Virus record (IMG/VR): IMGVR_UViG_3300037487_002208
Location: 1-21,447 of that record
Source of the DNA: a virus
Strand: one strand, 5' to 3'
DNA length: 21,447 nt
Below the pieces are notes generated by a model. That model searched no databases. It was not told where the DNA came from and saw only the letters and a list, made by a program, of their open reading frames with translations. A program made the translations under genes and the position numbers. Shown here piece after piece: positions 13,369-20,081 of this stretch; the stretch's first letter is position 1, and each line of letters begins with the position of its first letter.

Positions 13369-13656
13369 ATGTATTTTCTGATCATGAACACAAACAACGG
13401 GAAGCGATATGTCAAGCCCGGGCATGTCACGCATACTGCGTATTGCACTGCCCGCGGCGCGAAGATCGCATGTACCAGACTGAACAAAGAATGGGCAACA
13501 TCTTGTTTCAAGGTGATGACCAACGAACAATTCGACTTCTACTACCCTGCCAAGATGAAAAAGGTCAAGAACCTCATGTCGGGTGTTGAAATCGAAATTG
13601 CCGAAGACACGCCCCTGTGCTGTGATCCGAGTTCCGAAACGTATTGGTCAATGTAA
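13369..13656 (+). CDS. 95-aa protein, RGAKxACTRLNK family
   Basis: It begins MYFLIMNTNN after a GAGGAAC ribosome site. Residues ~29-40 share R-G-A-K-x-A-C-T-R-L-N-K with the 73-aa gene at 12827, and both start with a hydrophobic strand followed by a similar basic loop. It has a longer C-terminal tail with C-C-D-P. A duplicated pair of early proteins; function unknown. Confidence 0.75.
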   Translation: MYFLIMNTNNGKRYVKPGHVTHTAYCTARGAKIACTRLNKEWATSCFKVMTNEQFDFYYPAKMKKVKNLMSGVEIEIAEDTPLCCDPSSETYWSM

Positions 13657-13657
13657 T

Positions 13658-13686
13658 TTGACATTAAATACATTCTGTGCTACAAT
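13658..13686 (+). promoter_or_regulatory. Early sigma70-type promoter (TTGACA, 17 nt, TACAAT)
   Basis: The spacer TTAAATACATTCTGTGC keeps the TAAAT and TTCTG parts of the family but is the most diverged of the early set. It drives the MoxR gene, with AAGGA upstream of ATG. Confidence 0.8.
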
Positions 13687-13724
13687 AAGCACTTATTCAG
13701 TTAGTTAACTTTAAGGAAGAAAAA

Positions 13725-14822
13725 ATGGCAGCAGTTCTCAGCGACAACCACACTATCACTAGTGTTCAGGCTCGTAAATCAATTCTCAAGGCGTTCAGCA
13801 AAAAGCGCCCTGTGTTTCTCTGGGGCCCTCCTGGCATCGGCAAGTCCGATGTAGTCGCTGAAATTGCAGACGAACTCGGCGGAGCAATCATTGATTTGCG
13901 TATGGCGCAAATGGAGCCGACTGACATTCGCGGCATCCCCTTCTTCAACAAAGACAATGGCAAGATGGACTGGGCTCCCCCTGTTGATCTGCCCGACGAG
14001 GAATTCGCCTCACAATATCCGATCGTCGTTCTCTTCCTGGACGAAATGAACTCGGCTCCTCCTTCTGTGCAAGCCGCAGGGTATCAACTGATTCTGAACC
14101 GCCGCGTCGGCAAGTACAAGTTGCCCGATAACGTTGTGATTGTCGCCGCTGGCAATCGTGACTCTGACAAGGGCGTCACGTATCGTATGCCGATGCCGTT
14201 GGCAAATCGTTTCATTCACTTGGAAATGAAGGCTGACTTCACCAGCTGGCAAAACTGGGCTGTCAATCACAACATCCACAAGGACGTTGTTGGTTATCTG
14301 TCGTTTGCCAAGCAGGACATGTACGACTTTGACGCGAAGTCCAGCAGCCGTGCTTTCGCAACTCCGCGTAGCTGGTGCTTCGTTTCCGATCTGCTTGACG
14401 ATGACATGGATGTGGATACGCAGTTCAATCTGATCGCCGGTTGTGTCGGCGAAGGGCTTGCTGTCAAGTTCTCGGCTCACCGCAAGATTTCGGGCAGGTT
14501 GCCTGAACCCGCGGATATTCTGTCTGGCAAGGTCAAGGACCTGGCAGTCAAGGAAATCTCGGCGATGTACGCCCTGACGATTGCAATGTGCTACGAACTG
14601 AAGGATGCCACAGAGAACAAGACTGTGGATCAGAAGCAGTTCCACGTGATGGCTGATAACTTCTTCTCGTACATGATGAACAACTTTGAAACGGAGTTGG
14701 TTGTCATGGGTGCAAAGATCGCGCTGAAAACATACAAACTGCCGATTGAGCCGATGCAGTTGAAGAACTTTGACGACTTCTATAAGAAGTACGGCAAGTA
14801 CATTGTTGAAGCCGGCAACTAA
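13725..14822 (+). CDS. MoxR-family AAA+ ATPase
   Basis: The protein has 365 residues and uses ATP hydrolysis to remodel partner proteins or load metal cofactors. Walker A is G34-P-P-G-I-G-K40-S, Walker B is V-L-F-L-D106-E107, sensor 1 is at A-A-G-N144-R, and the arginine-finger region is P-L-A-N-R162-F. The spacing fits the MoxR clade. The C-terminal ~180 residues form the helical lid plus an extension. MoxR proteins act with VWA-domain partners, and just such a gene (15055) follows, separated by a terminator, a 49-codon gene and a promoter. The start is set by AAGGA and a consensus promoter. Target unknown; a virion-assembly or host-inactivation role is inference. Confidence 0.9.
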   Translation: MAAVLSDNHTITSVQARKSILKAFSKKRPVFLWGPPGIGKSDVVAEIADELGGAIIDLRMAQMEPTDIRGIPFFNKDNGKMDWAPPVDLPDEEFASQYPIVVLFLDEMNSAPPSVQAAGYQLILNRRVGKYKLPDNVVIVAAGNRDSDKGVTYRMPMPLANRFIHLEMKADFTSWQNWAVNHNIHKDVVGYLSFAKQDMYDFDAKSSSRAFATPRSWCFVSDLLDDDMDVDTQFNLIAGCVGEGLAVKFSAHRKISGRLPEPADILSGKVKDLAVKEISAMYALTIAMCYELKDATENKTVDQKQFHVMADNFFSYMMNNFETELVVMGAKIALKTYKLPIEPMQLKNFDDFYKKYGKYIVEAGN

Positions 14823-14828
14823 ACAACA

Positions 14829-14847
14829 GGGGCTTCGGCCCCGTTTT
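14829..14847 (+). terminator. Intrinsic terminator after the MoxR gene
   Basis: GGGGC pairs with GCCCC around a TTCG tetraloop, followed by GTTTTC. The T run is short, so read-through into the 49-codon gene is likely, as that gene has no promoter I can see. Confidence 0.75.
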
Positions 14848-14860
14848 CAACGAGGATAAT

Positions 14861-15010
14861 ATGTCAGGTAAAAAATACTTTTACGCCATGGGTCAACGTG
14901 CCCGTTCGCGCAACATCTCCAAAGTTAAGGCTGAGGAGTTCTATCTTCCTGGCGCACCGGACTACGCCCGTATTGCGTTTGATCGTGGATTTCGTGGCCT
15001 CGGCCTTTGA
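14861..15010 (+). CDS. Hypothetical 49-aa basic protein
   Basis: It begins MSGKKYFYAM after GAGGA and ends DRGFRGLGL; the TGA stop lies inside the -35 of the next promoter. It is strongly basic (GQRARSRNISKVKAEE) with an aromatic N-terminus, compatible with nucleic-acid or ribosome binding. It lies between the ATPase and its likely VWA partner. Family not recognised. Confidence 0.7.
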   Translation: MSGKKYFYAMGQRARSRNISKVKAEEFYLPGAPDYARIAFDRGFRGLGL

Positions 15011-15035
15011 CAATAAATCCCAGGTCTGTTATAAT
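15007..15035 (+). promoter_or_regulatory. Early sigma70-type promoter (TTGACA, 17 nt, TATAAT)
   Basis: The spacer ATAAATCCCAGGTCTGT mixes the 'CCC' subtype start with the TCTGT end. The -35 overlaps the stop of the 49-aa gene. Confidence 0.9.
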
Positions 15036-15054
15036 AAGACTTTCAAGGAATCAA

Positions 15055-16335
15055 ATGAGCGCAGTTATCCCCAAGCAAAAGAAACTTCGTAGTGCCAAGC
15101 ACGAAAATCTGATCGGCCCGTCTGATCCTAAAGTGGACTTTCAGGCGCGTGAGCGTTTGATCACTGCCCGCATCGGTCTGTTGCTACGTCACTCCTTCTT
15201 CGGTAATCTGGCAACTCGTATGACGTTGACAAACGCCGACGAATGGTGCGGCACTGCTGCAACTGACGGTCTCAAGTTCTACTACAATTCCCGTTTCATT
15301 ATGAAGTTGCGTCCTAAGGAAGTTGAATTCCTCGTGGCGCACGAAATTCTCCACGTGGTTTACGATCACATGGGCCGTCGCCTGAGCCGTGATCCGCAAA
15401 TCTGGAATATCGCGGACGACTATTGTGTGAATGCCGATCTGAAACGTCACAAAATTGGCGAGTTCATCACCACAGTGCCTTGTCTCTACGAACAAAAGTA
15501 TGACGGCAAGCCCGCTGAGGAAGTGTACGATGATCTGATGAAGAATGTCCAGAAGATTTCCTTGGACGACCTCATTGACAAGTTGCTGGACGATCACATG
15601 GATGGTGAGCCCGGTGAGGACGCTGACGGTGACGAAAAAGACGGCAAGGGCAAATCAAAGCGCCCGAGCATGTCGCAGGAAGAGCGCGACCGCGTCCGTC
15701 AAGAGGTCAAGCAGGCAATCATTGCGGCTGCACAAGGATCTGATCCTGGGACACTGCCCCAGGGCGTGGAGCGTCTGATCAAGGACACCACGAATCCCGT
15801 GATGCCCTGGCGTGAACTGATCCAGACAAATCTGACTTCGGCAATTCGCAACGACTACAGTTGGGCGCGCCCGAGTCGTCGTTCTTGGCACATGGACGCA
15901 ATCATGCCCGGTATGACACCCGGTGAAGAGATTGACGTTACTGTGGCAATTGACATGTCCGGTTCAATCAGCACAAAACAAGCCTCGATGTTCCTCGGTG
16001 AAATCGGCGGCATGATGGACTCGTTCTCCGGATACAAAGTCCATGTGTTCTGCTTTGACACCAAGACCTACAACCCGGCTGACTTTGATTCTGACAACAT
16101 GGACACCATCAACGAGTACGAACCCGCGGGTGGTGGCGGCACTGATTTTGATTGCATCTTTGATTACCTCAAGACCAATGATATCAGCCCGAAACGTCTG
16201 ATCGTTTTCACTGACGGATACCCGTACGGTTCTTGGGGTGATGCTGAATACTGCGACACTACCTGGATCATTCACGGTGACAAGGATCCGCATCCCCCAT
16301 TCGGCACTTTTGCCATTTACGACGAACCTAAGTAA
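15055..16335 (+). CDS. Putative metallopeptidase plus VWA-like protein (DUF2201 type), MoxR partner
   Basis: The protein has 426 residues from ATG 15055 (AAGGA upstream); in-frame TTG at 15007 is the promoter and not a start. The N-terminal metallopeptidase-like domain has A-H96-E97-I-L-H100 and D-Y-C-V-N. A charged linker at ~181-215 (GEPGEDADGDEKDGKGK) separates it from a von Willebrand A-type domain with a full MIDAS: D300-M-S302-G-S304, T363 in G-G-G-G-T-D-F and D387 in V-F-T-D-G. This matches the bacterial DUF2201/VWA-like pairing with MoxR ATPases. The AAA partner is two genes upstream. In other systems such pairs assemble or activate enzymes, so here they may act on a phage or host complex. 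Zinc and Mg/Mn binding follow from the motifs but are not proven. Confidence 0.88.
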   Translation: MSAVIPKQKKLRSAKHENLIGPSDPKVDFQARERLITARIGLLLRHSFFGNLATRMTLTNADEWCGTAATDGLKFYYNSRFIMKLRPKEVEFLVAHEILHVVYDHMGRRLSRDPQIWNIADDYCVNADLKRHKIGEFITTVPCLYEQKYDGKPAEEVYDDLMKNVQKISLDDLIDKLLDDHMDGEPGEDADGDEKDGKGKSKRPSMSQEERDRVRQEVKQAIIAAAQGSDPGTLPQGVERLIKDTTNPVMPWRELIQTNLTSAIRNDYSWARPSRRSWHMDAIMPGMTPGEEIDVTVAIDMSGSISTKQASMFLGEIGGMMDSFSGYKVHVFCFDTKTYNPADFDSDNMDTINEYEPAGGGGTDFDCIFDYLKTNDISPKRLIVFTDGYPYGSWGDAEYCDTTWIIHGDKDPHPPFGTFAIYDEPK

Positions 16336-16342
16336 GGAATAT

Positions 16343-16549
16343 ATGACATACGAATCACCTGATCGTGGAGAAACGGTATTCAACAGAATGGCAGGCTCTC
16401 TACAGAGAACGATTGTTAGCAAGAGCCCTGTGGCAATACGAACCGAACGGCATCGCAACTGGTACAAGATCATTGAAGCGGCGGTAGACAATCCTGCACT
16501 TGAAGAGGCCATTGTCAAGGCCGAAGCAGTGTATGCCGCGCAAAAATAA
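16343..16549 (+). CDS. Hypothetical 68-aa protein
   Basis: I start it at ATG 16343 (MTYESPDRGE) because TAAGGA lies upstream and the longer in-frame start would overlap the VWA gene by ~100 nt. It is a helical protein with a basic centre (QRTIVSKSPVAIRTERHRNWYK) and an acidic helix after it. It overlaps the next gene by 17 nt. Family not recognised. Confidence 0.7.
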   Translation: MTYESPDRGETVFNRMAGSLQRTIVSKSPVAIRTERHRNWYKIIEAAVDNPALEEAIVKAEAVYAAQK

Positions 16550-16895
16550 ATTTCTTGCCGTGTGGGATATGAATGGGCTTGAAACCCTTTATAATCTCAC
16601 CGCCTGGGAAAAGCGAGTGAAGCAATGGGAAAAGGAACATATCTTTCGGATCCTTAAAGAGGAGAAAAAGTCTGATCCTCCCCGTGCGCCAAATCTTCAA
16701 ATGATCCTACTCCGGGCACGGGTTAATTCCCAGCGGCAGTATGAGGTCTACATCTTTGAGACTTCCGATCTTGATGAAGGATTCATCAGGAAATTGTTTG
16801 ATGAAACCCCTCAAGTAATCGTTGATTCCATTCGGAATGTCGGAGAGAAAATCTATTCAGATTACACCCCGCGAACAAGACACTTTATCCAATAA
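16533..16895 (+). CDS. Hypothetical 120-aa protein
   Basis: It begins MPRKNKFLAV at ATG 16533, overlapping the previous gene; an in-frame ATG at 16500 would add 11 residues. The protein contains KFLAVWDMNGLE near the start and a charged helix (EKRVKQWEKEHIFRILKEEKK), a beta-type middle (QMILLRARVNSQRQYEVYIFE) and a helical end. It is followed within 5 nt by the end of the opposing endonuclease relic. Family not recognised. Confidence 0.75.
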   Translation: MPRKNKFLAVWDMNGLETLYNLTAWEKRVKQWEKEHIFRILKEEKKSDPPRAPNLQMILLRARVNSQRQYEVYIFETSDLDEGFIRKLFDETPQVIVDSIRNVGEKIYSDYTPRTRHFIQ

Positions 16896-16899
16896 AATA

Positions 16900-17036
16900 T
16901 TATTTCTTTAGTTTACACTTATCAAAGTGGTATCGCATCATAGCACAAATACCTCCGCTCTTGTCACAATAGGGACACTCCACTATGCGTATGTGTAAAA
17001 TCCCGTAGGAGGTCGTCTTCTTGTATAAATAATCAT
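16900..17036 (-). pseudogene. Relic of an endonuclease cassette: start codons fused to a C-terminal zinc finger
   Basis: The cassette leader ends at an ATG (17036) opening MIIYTRRRPP, like the MIIY/MTIY/MNIY starts of the intact endonucleases, but this frame stops after 17 codons. A second frame over the same DNA ends in V-E-C-P-Y-C-D-K ... R-Y-H-F-D-K-C-K-L-K-K, which matches the C-terminal zinc finger of the HNH protein (W-A-C-Q-Y-C-G-K ... K-N-H-G-V-N-C-K-K-K). The catalytic middle is missing. The simplest reading is an internal deletion with a frame change that left both ends of an endonuclease gene. Confidence 0.7.
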
Positions 17037-17119
17037 GCTGATACTCCCAAATAGTGTTAGAGTGACTGGGGAATCCACTCCCGCGAGTCACGCTTATTAT
17101 GACCGTCTTTTTATTTATC
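17037..17119 (-). promoter_or_regulatory. Endonuclease cassette leader, copy 3 (diverged): late promoter plus hairpin
   Basis: On the - strand GATAAATA (17119-17112) is followed, after an extra ~16 nt, by GTGACT, CGCGGGA, a loop, TCCCC, AGTCAC and TCTAACAC, then GGGAG and ATCAGC-ATG. The stem GTGACT/AGTCAC replaces the GAGAG/CTCTC stem of the other copies, while the flanking CTCTAACAC and ATCAGC-ATG are kept. Confidence 0.75.
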
Positions 17120-17147
17120 CTAAAAAATAATTACATCAATATTCGCA

Positions 17148-17155
17148 ACTAAATA
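17148..17155 (+). promoter_or_regulatory. Late-type promoter box ACTAAATA
   Basis: It precedes the 234-aa gene and gives a short leader with an AAGGAG ribosome site. It lies back-to-back with the late box of the relic. Confidence 0.65.
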
Positions 17156-17177
17156 GTTTCATACAAGGAGTATTTTT

Positions 17178-17882
17178 ATGAGTTTTACTAGACATGTGGG
17201 GCGCCATGGTGACCGTAAGGTAGCCGTTATTTTTCGTGAAGTACCAGGTGAGCCACATATGTGTTTGGTCACTTATACCGAACTAATCAATTCGCACATT
17301 CACGATGCGCTGATTCGGTGCATTGACAGCGACATCGGTCAGAACAGCGAAAATCTGGCAGACGCACTAAACCGGTCATACACTCAAGATGGTCGCCCAA
17401 TCCTCGGAGTTCTTCACACAGAGGGCCAATTGAAGAAGGTTCAAACTGCTCAGATCGTTATGACACCGAATCCTACTACCAAGATCAAGTTGGACGAACT
17501 GAATACTATGCTCAATGAAATGAAATTGGGCGAAGCCGCTGTGAAGAAAATGGCAGACATGGACAAGAGTATGGGAATGCAATCACCGGGCGAAGTTGCT
17601 CGTAGGATGCGCGGTCCACAAACACCTATCGTTGCATCTGGCTCCGATGTTCTTGGTGATGCCCTTCTTGCAAAGCAACGCATTGAACAAGCAAACAAGA
17701 TGGCTGCTGAGGCACAAGGTCTCCTTGCTGAATCTGCCCGACTGATGACCGAAGCGCAATCTTTGGATCCATCATTGGCACCTAAAGCAAGTAAAACTAA
17801 ACGCAAAGCAACTCCGCCCCCAGTAGTCATCGCTCCTGCGGCCAAACGTAAGTATGTTCGCAAAGTAGCAAATGTCACCTGA
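17178..17882 (+). CDS. Conserved T4-like phage protein of unknown function, 234 aa
   Basis: It begins MSFTRHVGRHGDRKVAVIF and contains F-R-E-V-P-G-E-P-H-M-C-L-V and L-D-E-L-N-T-M-L-N-E-M-K-L-G-E. I recall this combination from T4-like phages of aquatic bacteria, where it is an unassigned conserved gene. The last ~110 residues are Ala/Lys-rich and helical (coiled-coil-like, IEQANKMAAEAQGLLAESARLM), ending in a basic Pro/Lys tail. A strong ribosome site (AAGGAG) and a late promoter suggest high late expression, for example a structural or scaffold role; that is inference. It overlaps the next gene by 11 nt. Confidence 0.75.
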   Translation: MSFTRHVGRHGDRKVAVIFREVPGEPHMCLVTYTELINSHIHDALIRCIDSDIGQNSENLADALNRSYTQDGRPILGVLHTEGQLKKVQTAQIVMTPNPTTKIKLDELNTMLNEMKLGEAAVKKMADMDKSMGMQSPGEVARRMRGPQTPIVASGSDVLGDALLAKQRIEQANKMAAEAQGLLAESARLMTEAQSLDPSLAPKASKTKRKATPPPVVIAPAAKRKYVRKVANVT

Positions 17883-18168
17883 ATTTCTATCTAAGTGGGA
17901 ACATATTCTTGCTGACGTTGAGAAAAATAAAATACCCATTCAGTTTATCAAGAAATTGGTAATCAGACTTGAAGGTAAAAGGCAGCAGACGGTGAACATT
18001 CACAATCTGTTGAAACAGGGACTGGAACCAGAACAAGTTGAGGAAGTGCTAAACCGAAAACTTGAAGAACTTGATTCAATCATTTCAAGTGTGGAGTTCA
18101 TTCTCAACGTGGAATCAATTGCCGAAACGGTGCAACCATTGACCGACGAGATGCTAAAAAATCTATAA
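17872..18168 (+). CDS. Conserved phage protein, 98 aa, partner of the preceding gene
   Basis: It begins MSPEFLSKWE and contains R-L-E-G-K-R-Q-Q-T-V-N-I-H-N-L-L-K-Q-G-L-E-P-E-Q-V-E-E-V-L, a strand-helix-turn-helix-like pattern, then an acidic helix and I-A-E-T-V-Q-P-L-T-D-E. I recall this small protein lying beside the previous one in T4-like aquatic phages. The two overlap by 11 nt, so they are co-translated. Function unknown. Confidence 0.75.
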   Translation: MSPEFLSKWEHILADVEKNKIPIQFIKKLVIRLEGKRQQTVNIHNLLKQGLEPEQVEEVLNRKLEELDSIISSVEFILNVESIAETVQPLTDEMLKNL

Positions 18169-18173
18169 ATGGG

Positions 18174-18193
18174 CAGGTGTCTCTTGACACCTG
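18174..18193 (+). repeat. Perfect hairpin overlapping the -35 of the thyA promoter
   Basis: CAGGTGTC (18174-18181) and GACACCTG (18186-18193) form an 8-bp stem with a TCTT loop, followed by TTTGTCC. It could end the upstream operon (weak T run) or act as an operator, since it covers the TTGACA at 18184-18189. Confidence 0.6.
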
Positions 18194-18212
18194 TTTGTCC
18201 ATGTGCTATCAT
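18184..18212 (+). promoter_or_regulatory. Possible sigma70-type promoter for thyA (TTGACA, 17 nt, TATCAT)
   Basis: The boxes and spacing are good but the spacer lacks the ATAAAT/TTCTG signature of the other early promoters. The start site would be at about 18218-18219, on the ATG. Confidence 0.6.
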
Positions 18213-18217
18213 GTGGT

Positions 18218-19165
18218 ATGAAACAATATTTAGATTTACTCCAAGACATTTTAGACAACGGCGAAGAAAAAGATGACAGGACTGGTGTTGGCACTCGTAG
18301 TGTTTTCGGGCGTAGTATCCGCTTTGATCTGCGTTCTTCCTTCCCGGCTGTTACCACAAAAAAACTGGCCTGGAAAGCGGTAGTCAGCGAACTACTCTGG
18401 TTCATTGAAGGATCCGGCGACGAAGGCCGATTGAGAGAAATCCTATACGGCGACCGTGAAGCAAAAACTGATCACGGCGTCCATAAGAAAACAATCTGGA
18501 GTGACAATGCTAATGCTCCGTATTGGCAACCCAAGGCAGAATATCCCGGAGACCTCGGACGAGTCTACGGAGTTCAATGGCGTCACTGGAAAACATTCAC
18601 CCCGACCAATTCAGTAGTCGCAAACAAAGATGCGTACTGGCCCGACGAAGTAAAAACCGTGGGGCATCTTCCTGCGTATGTCCAGACCAGAAAAGTAGAT
18701 CAACTATTCGACCTCATCGAAGGATTGAAGAAAGATCCGAATGGTCGGCGTCACATTGTAGTAAGTTATAATCCCGGAGAATTAGATCAGATGGCTTTGC
18801 CGCCATGCCACGCCATGTTCCAAATGTATGTGTCAAAAAATAAATTATCGTGTCAGATGTACCAACGCAGCGGAGACGCTTTTTTAGGAATCCCATTTAA
18901 TATAGCATCTTATGCCTTATTAACTCACATGATAGCACAGGTGTGTAATATGGAAGTTGGTGAGTTGATATTAGTATTTGGTGATGTTCATATTTATAAA
19001 AATCATATAGATCAGGTTAATGAACTTTTATCAAGAGAACCAATGGAAGCACCAGCCCTTTATTTAAACCCCGGCGTAAAAGATATTAACTCCTTCACGA
19101 TGGCTGATATAAATCTTGTAAATTACAAATCCCATCCCGCCCTAACTGCACCAATGGCCGTTTAA
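18218..19165 (+). CDS. thyA: Thymidylate synthase
   Basis: It converts dUMP and methylene-THF to dTMP and dihydrofolate, supplying thymine for phage DNA. I start it at ATG 18218 (315 aa, MKQYLDLLQD); an in-frame GTG at 18203 lies before the -10. Key parts are present: R-T-G-V-G-T-R, W-x-x-x-x-S-E-L-L-W-F, R177-R178, the nucleophile C197 in L-P-P-C-H-A, Q-R-S-G-D220, N228 in P-F-N-I-A-S-Y, H258/Y260 and the C-terminal A-P-M-A-V. N228 corresponds to the Asn that selects uracil, so this is a dUMP enzyme and not a T4-like dCMP hydroxymethylase. A dUMP hydroxymethylase cannot be excluded. It is longer than E. coli ThyA through insertions around residues 75-160. From about residue 222 to the end the codons become AT-rich, as in the GIY-YIG gene that follows. 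Confidence 0.95.
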   Translation: MKQYLDLLQDILDNGEEKDDRTGVGTRSVFGRSIRFDLRSSFPAVTTKKLAWKAVVSELLWFIEGSGDEGRLREILYGDREAKTDHGVHKKTIWSDNANAPYWQPKAEYPGDLGRVYGVQWRHWKTFTPTNSVVANKDAYWPDEVKTVGHLPAYVQTRKVDQLFDLIEGLKKDPNGRRHIVVSYNPGELDQMALPPCHAMFQMYVSKNKLSCQMYQRSGDAFLGIPFNIASYALLTHMIAQVCNMEVGELILVFGDVHIYKNHIDQVNELLSREPMEAPALYLNPGVKDINSFTMADINLVNYKSHPALTAPMAV

Positions 19166-19178
19166 ATTAAAGATTAGT

Positions 19179-19186
19179 GATAAATA
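19179..19186 (+). promoter_or_regulatory. Late-type promoter box GATAAATA
   Basis: It lies between thyA and the GIY-YIG gene and gives a ~26-nt leader with AAGG. This leader lacks the shared hairpin of the other endonuclease cassettes. Confidence 0.65.
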
Positions 19187-19217
19187 CATGAGAGAAGGGG
19201 CATAAGGTAAAACTCAC

Positions 19218-20081
19218 ATGATAATATATAAAACCACAAACTTACACAACGGTAAAATTTATGTAGGGAAAGATAAGTATAACGATCCGTTGTATTTGGG
19301 GTCAGGTGACTTATTATGTAAAGCAATCAAAAAATATGGCAGAGACATCTTTAGAAAAGAGATTATCGAGGAGTGCTGTGCGTCAAACATAAATGAGCGC
19401 GAAAAATTTTGGATTAACTTTTATAAATCTAGAGACCGCGGCGTAGGTTATAATATTGCAGAAGGTGGGTCAGGTGGCGACACCATGAGTAAACATCCGA
19501 ATAAGGCAGAGATAGGATTGCGTCATAGCATAGCAATGACTGGTAAAACTCCTAGCCAAGAAAACAGAAAACCGTGTTCAGCAGAAACTAAATTAAAATT
19601 ATCAAAGGCTTCTGCTGGCGAAAGAAATCCCATGTTTGGAAAAACGCACAATGATTTAACCAAGCAAAAGATTTCAGCAATTCAACGAAAGAGGGATCCT
19701 TTTTCAAGAGTAGTTTCGAGTATAACAAAACAAAAAATATCTAAAGCCAATATCGGTAAAATAATGACCCAGGAGGCAAAGCAAAAAATATCAGAGGCTA
19801 ATTCGGGTGAGAGAAATGGCTTTTATGGGAAAAAGCATACTATTGAAAATATTGAAATATGTAGGGGAAACGGTAGATTGCCCAAGTCGTCTATTACACG
19901 GCAGAGAATAAGTGATTCACTTAAAGGAAAATATCATGGATCCCAAAACAAAATATTTATAGCAAACGGAACCGAATTCAAATCATTAGGTCAGTGTTTT
20001 AAACTTACTAACGAACCCATTCATATTATTCGGGGAAAGTTAAAGACCGGTGTATATTTTTATGTTGGCAAGGAAGTATAA
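19218..20081 (+). CDS. GIY-YIG homing endonuclease with NUMOD3 repeats and NUMOD1-like tail
   Basis: The protein has 287 residues. The catalytic domain (1-95) shows K-I-Y15-V-G-K, L-Y26-L-G-S-G, R46 in F-R-K-E-I-I-E-E and a Glu in N-E-R-E-K-F-W. NUMOD3-like repeats follow (L-K-L-S-K-A-S-A-G-E-R-N-P-M-F-G-K, Q-K-I-S-K-A-N-I-G, Q-K-I-S-E-A-N-S-G-E-R-N-G-F-Y-G-K), then a helix-turn-helix-like end (G-T-E-F-K-S-L-G-Q-C-F). This is the general layout of I-TevI-type enzymes. The gene is markedly more AT-rich than the early genes and follows thyA, a classic target of such enzymes. It is on the + strand with its own late promoter; its stop overlaps the next ATG (TAATG), so the insertion ends exactly at a gene start. 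Confidence 0.93.
   Translation: MIIYKTTNLHNGKIYVGKDKYNDPLYLGSGDLLCKAIKKYGRDIFRKEIIEECCASNINEREKFWINFYKSRDRGVGYNIAEGGSGGDTMSKHPNKAEIGLRHSIAMTGKTPSQENRKPCSAETKLKLSKASAGERNPMFGKTHNDLTKQKISAIQRKRDPFSRVVSSITKQKISKANIGKIMTQEAKQKISEANSGERNGFYGKKHTIENIEICRGNGRLPKSSITRQRISDSLKGKYHGSQNKIFIANGTEFKSLGQCFKLTNEPIHIIRGKLKTGVYFYVGKEV

Noticed and set aside
6245-15035. The evenly similar 29-nt repeats as a CRISPR-like array
   Set aside because: They are spaced from ~270 to ~3,200 nt with genes between them and match sigma70 promoters.
18203-18217. GTG start of thyA at 18203
   Set aside because: It lies upstream of and within the -10 box and adds residues not seen in the family; ATG 18218 gives the normal N-terminus.
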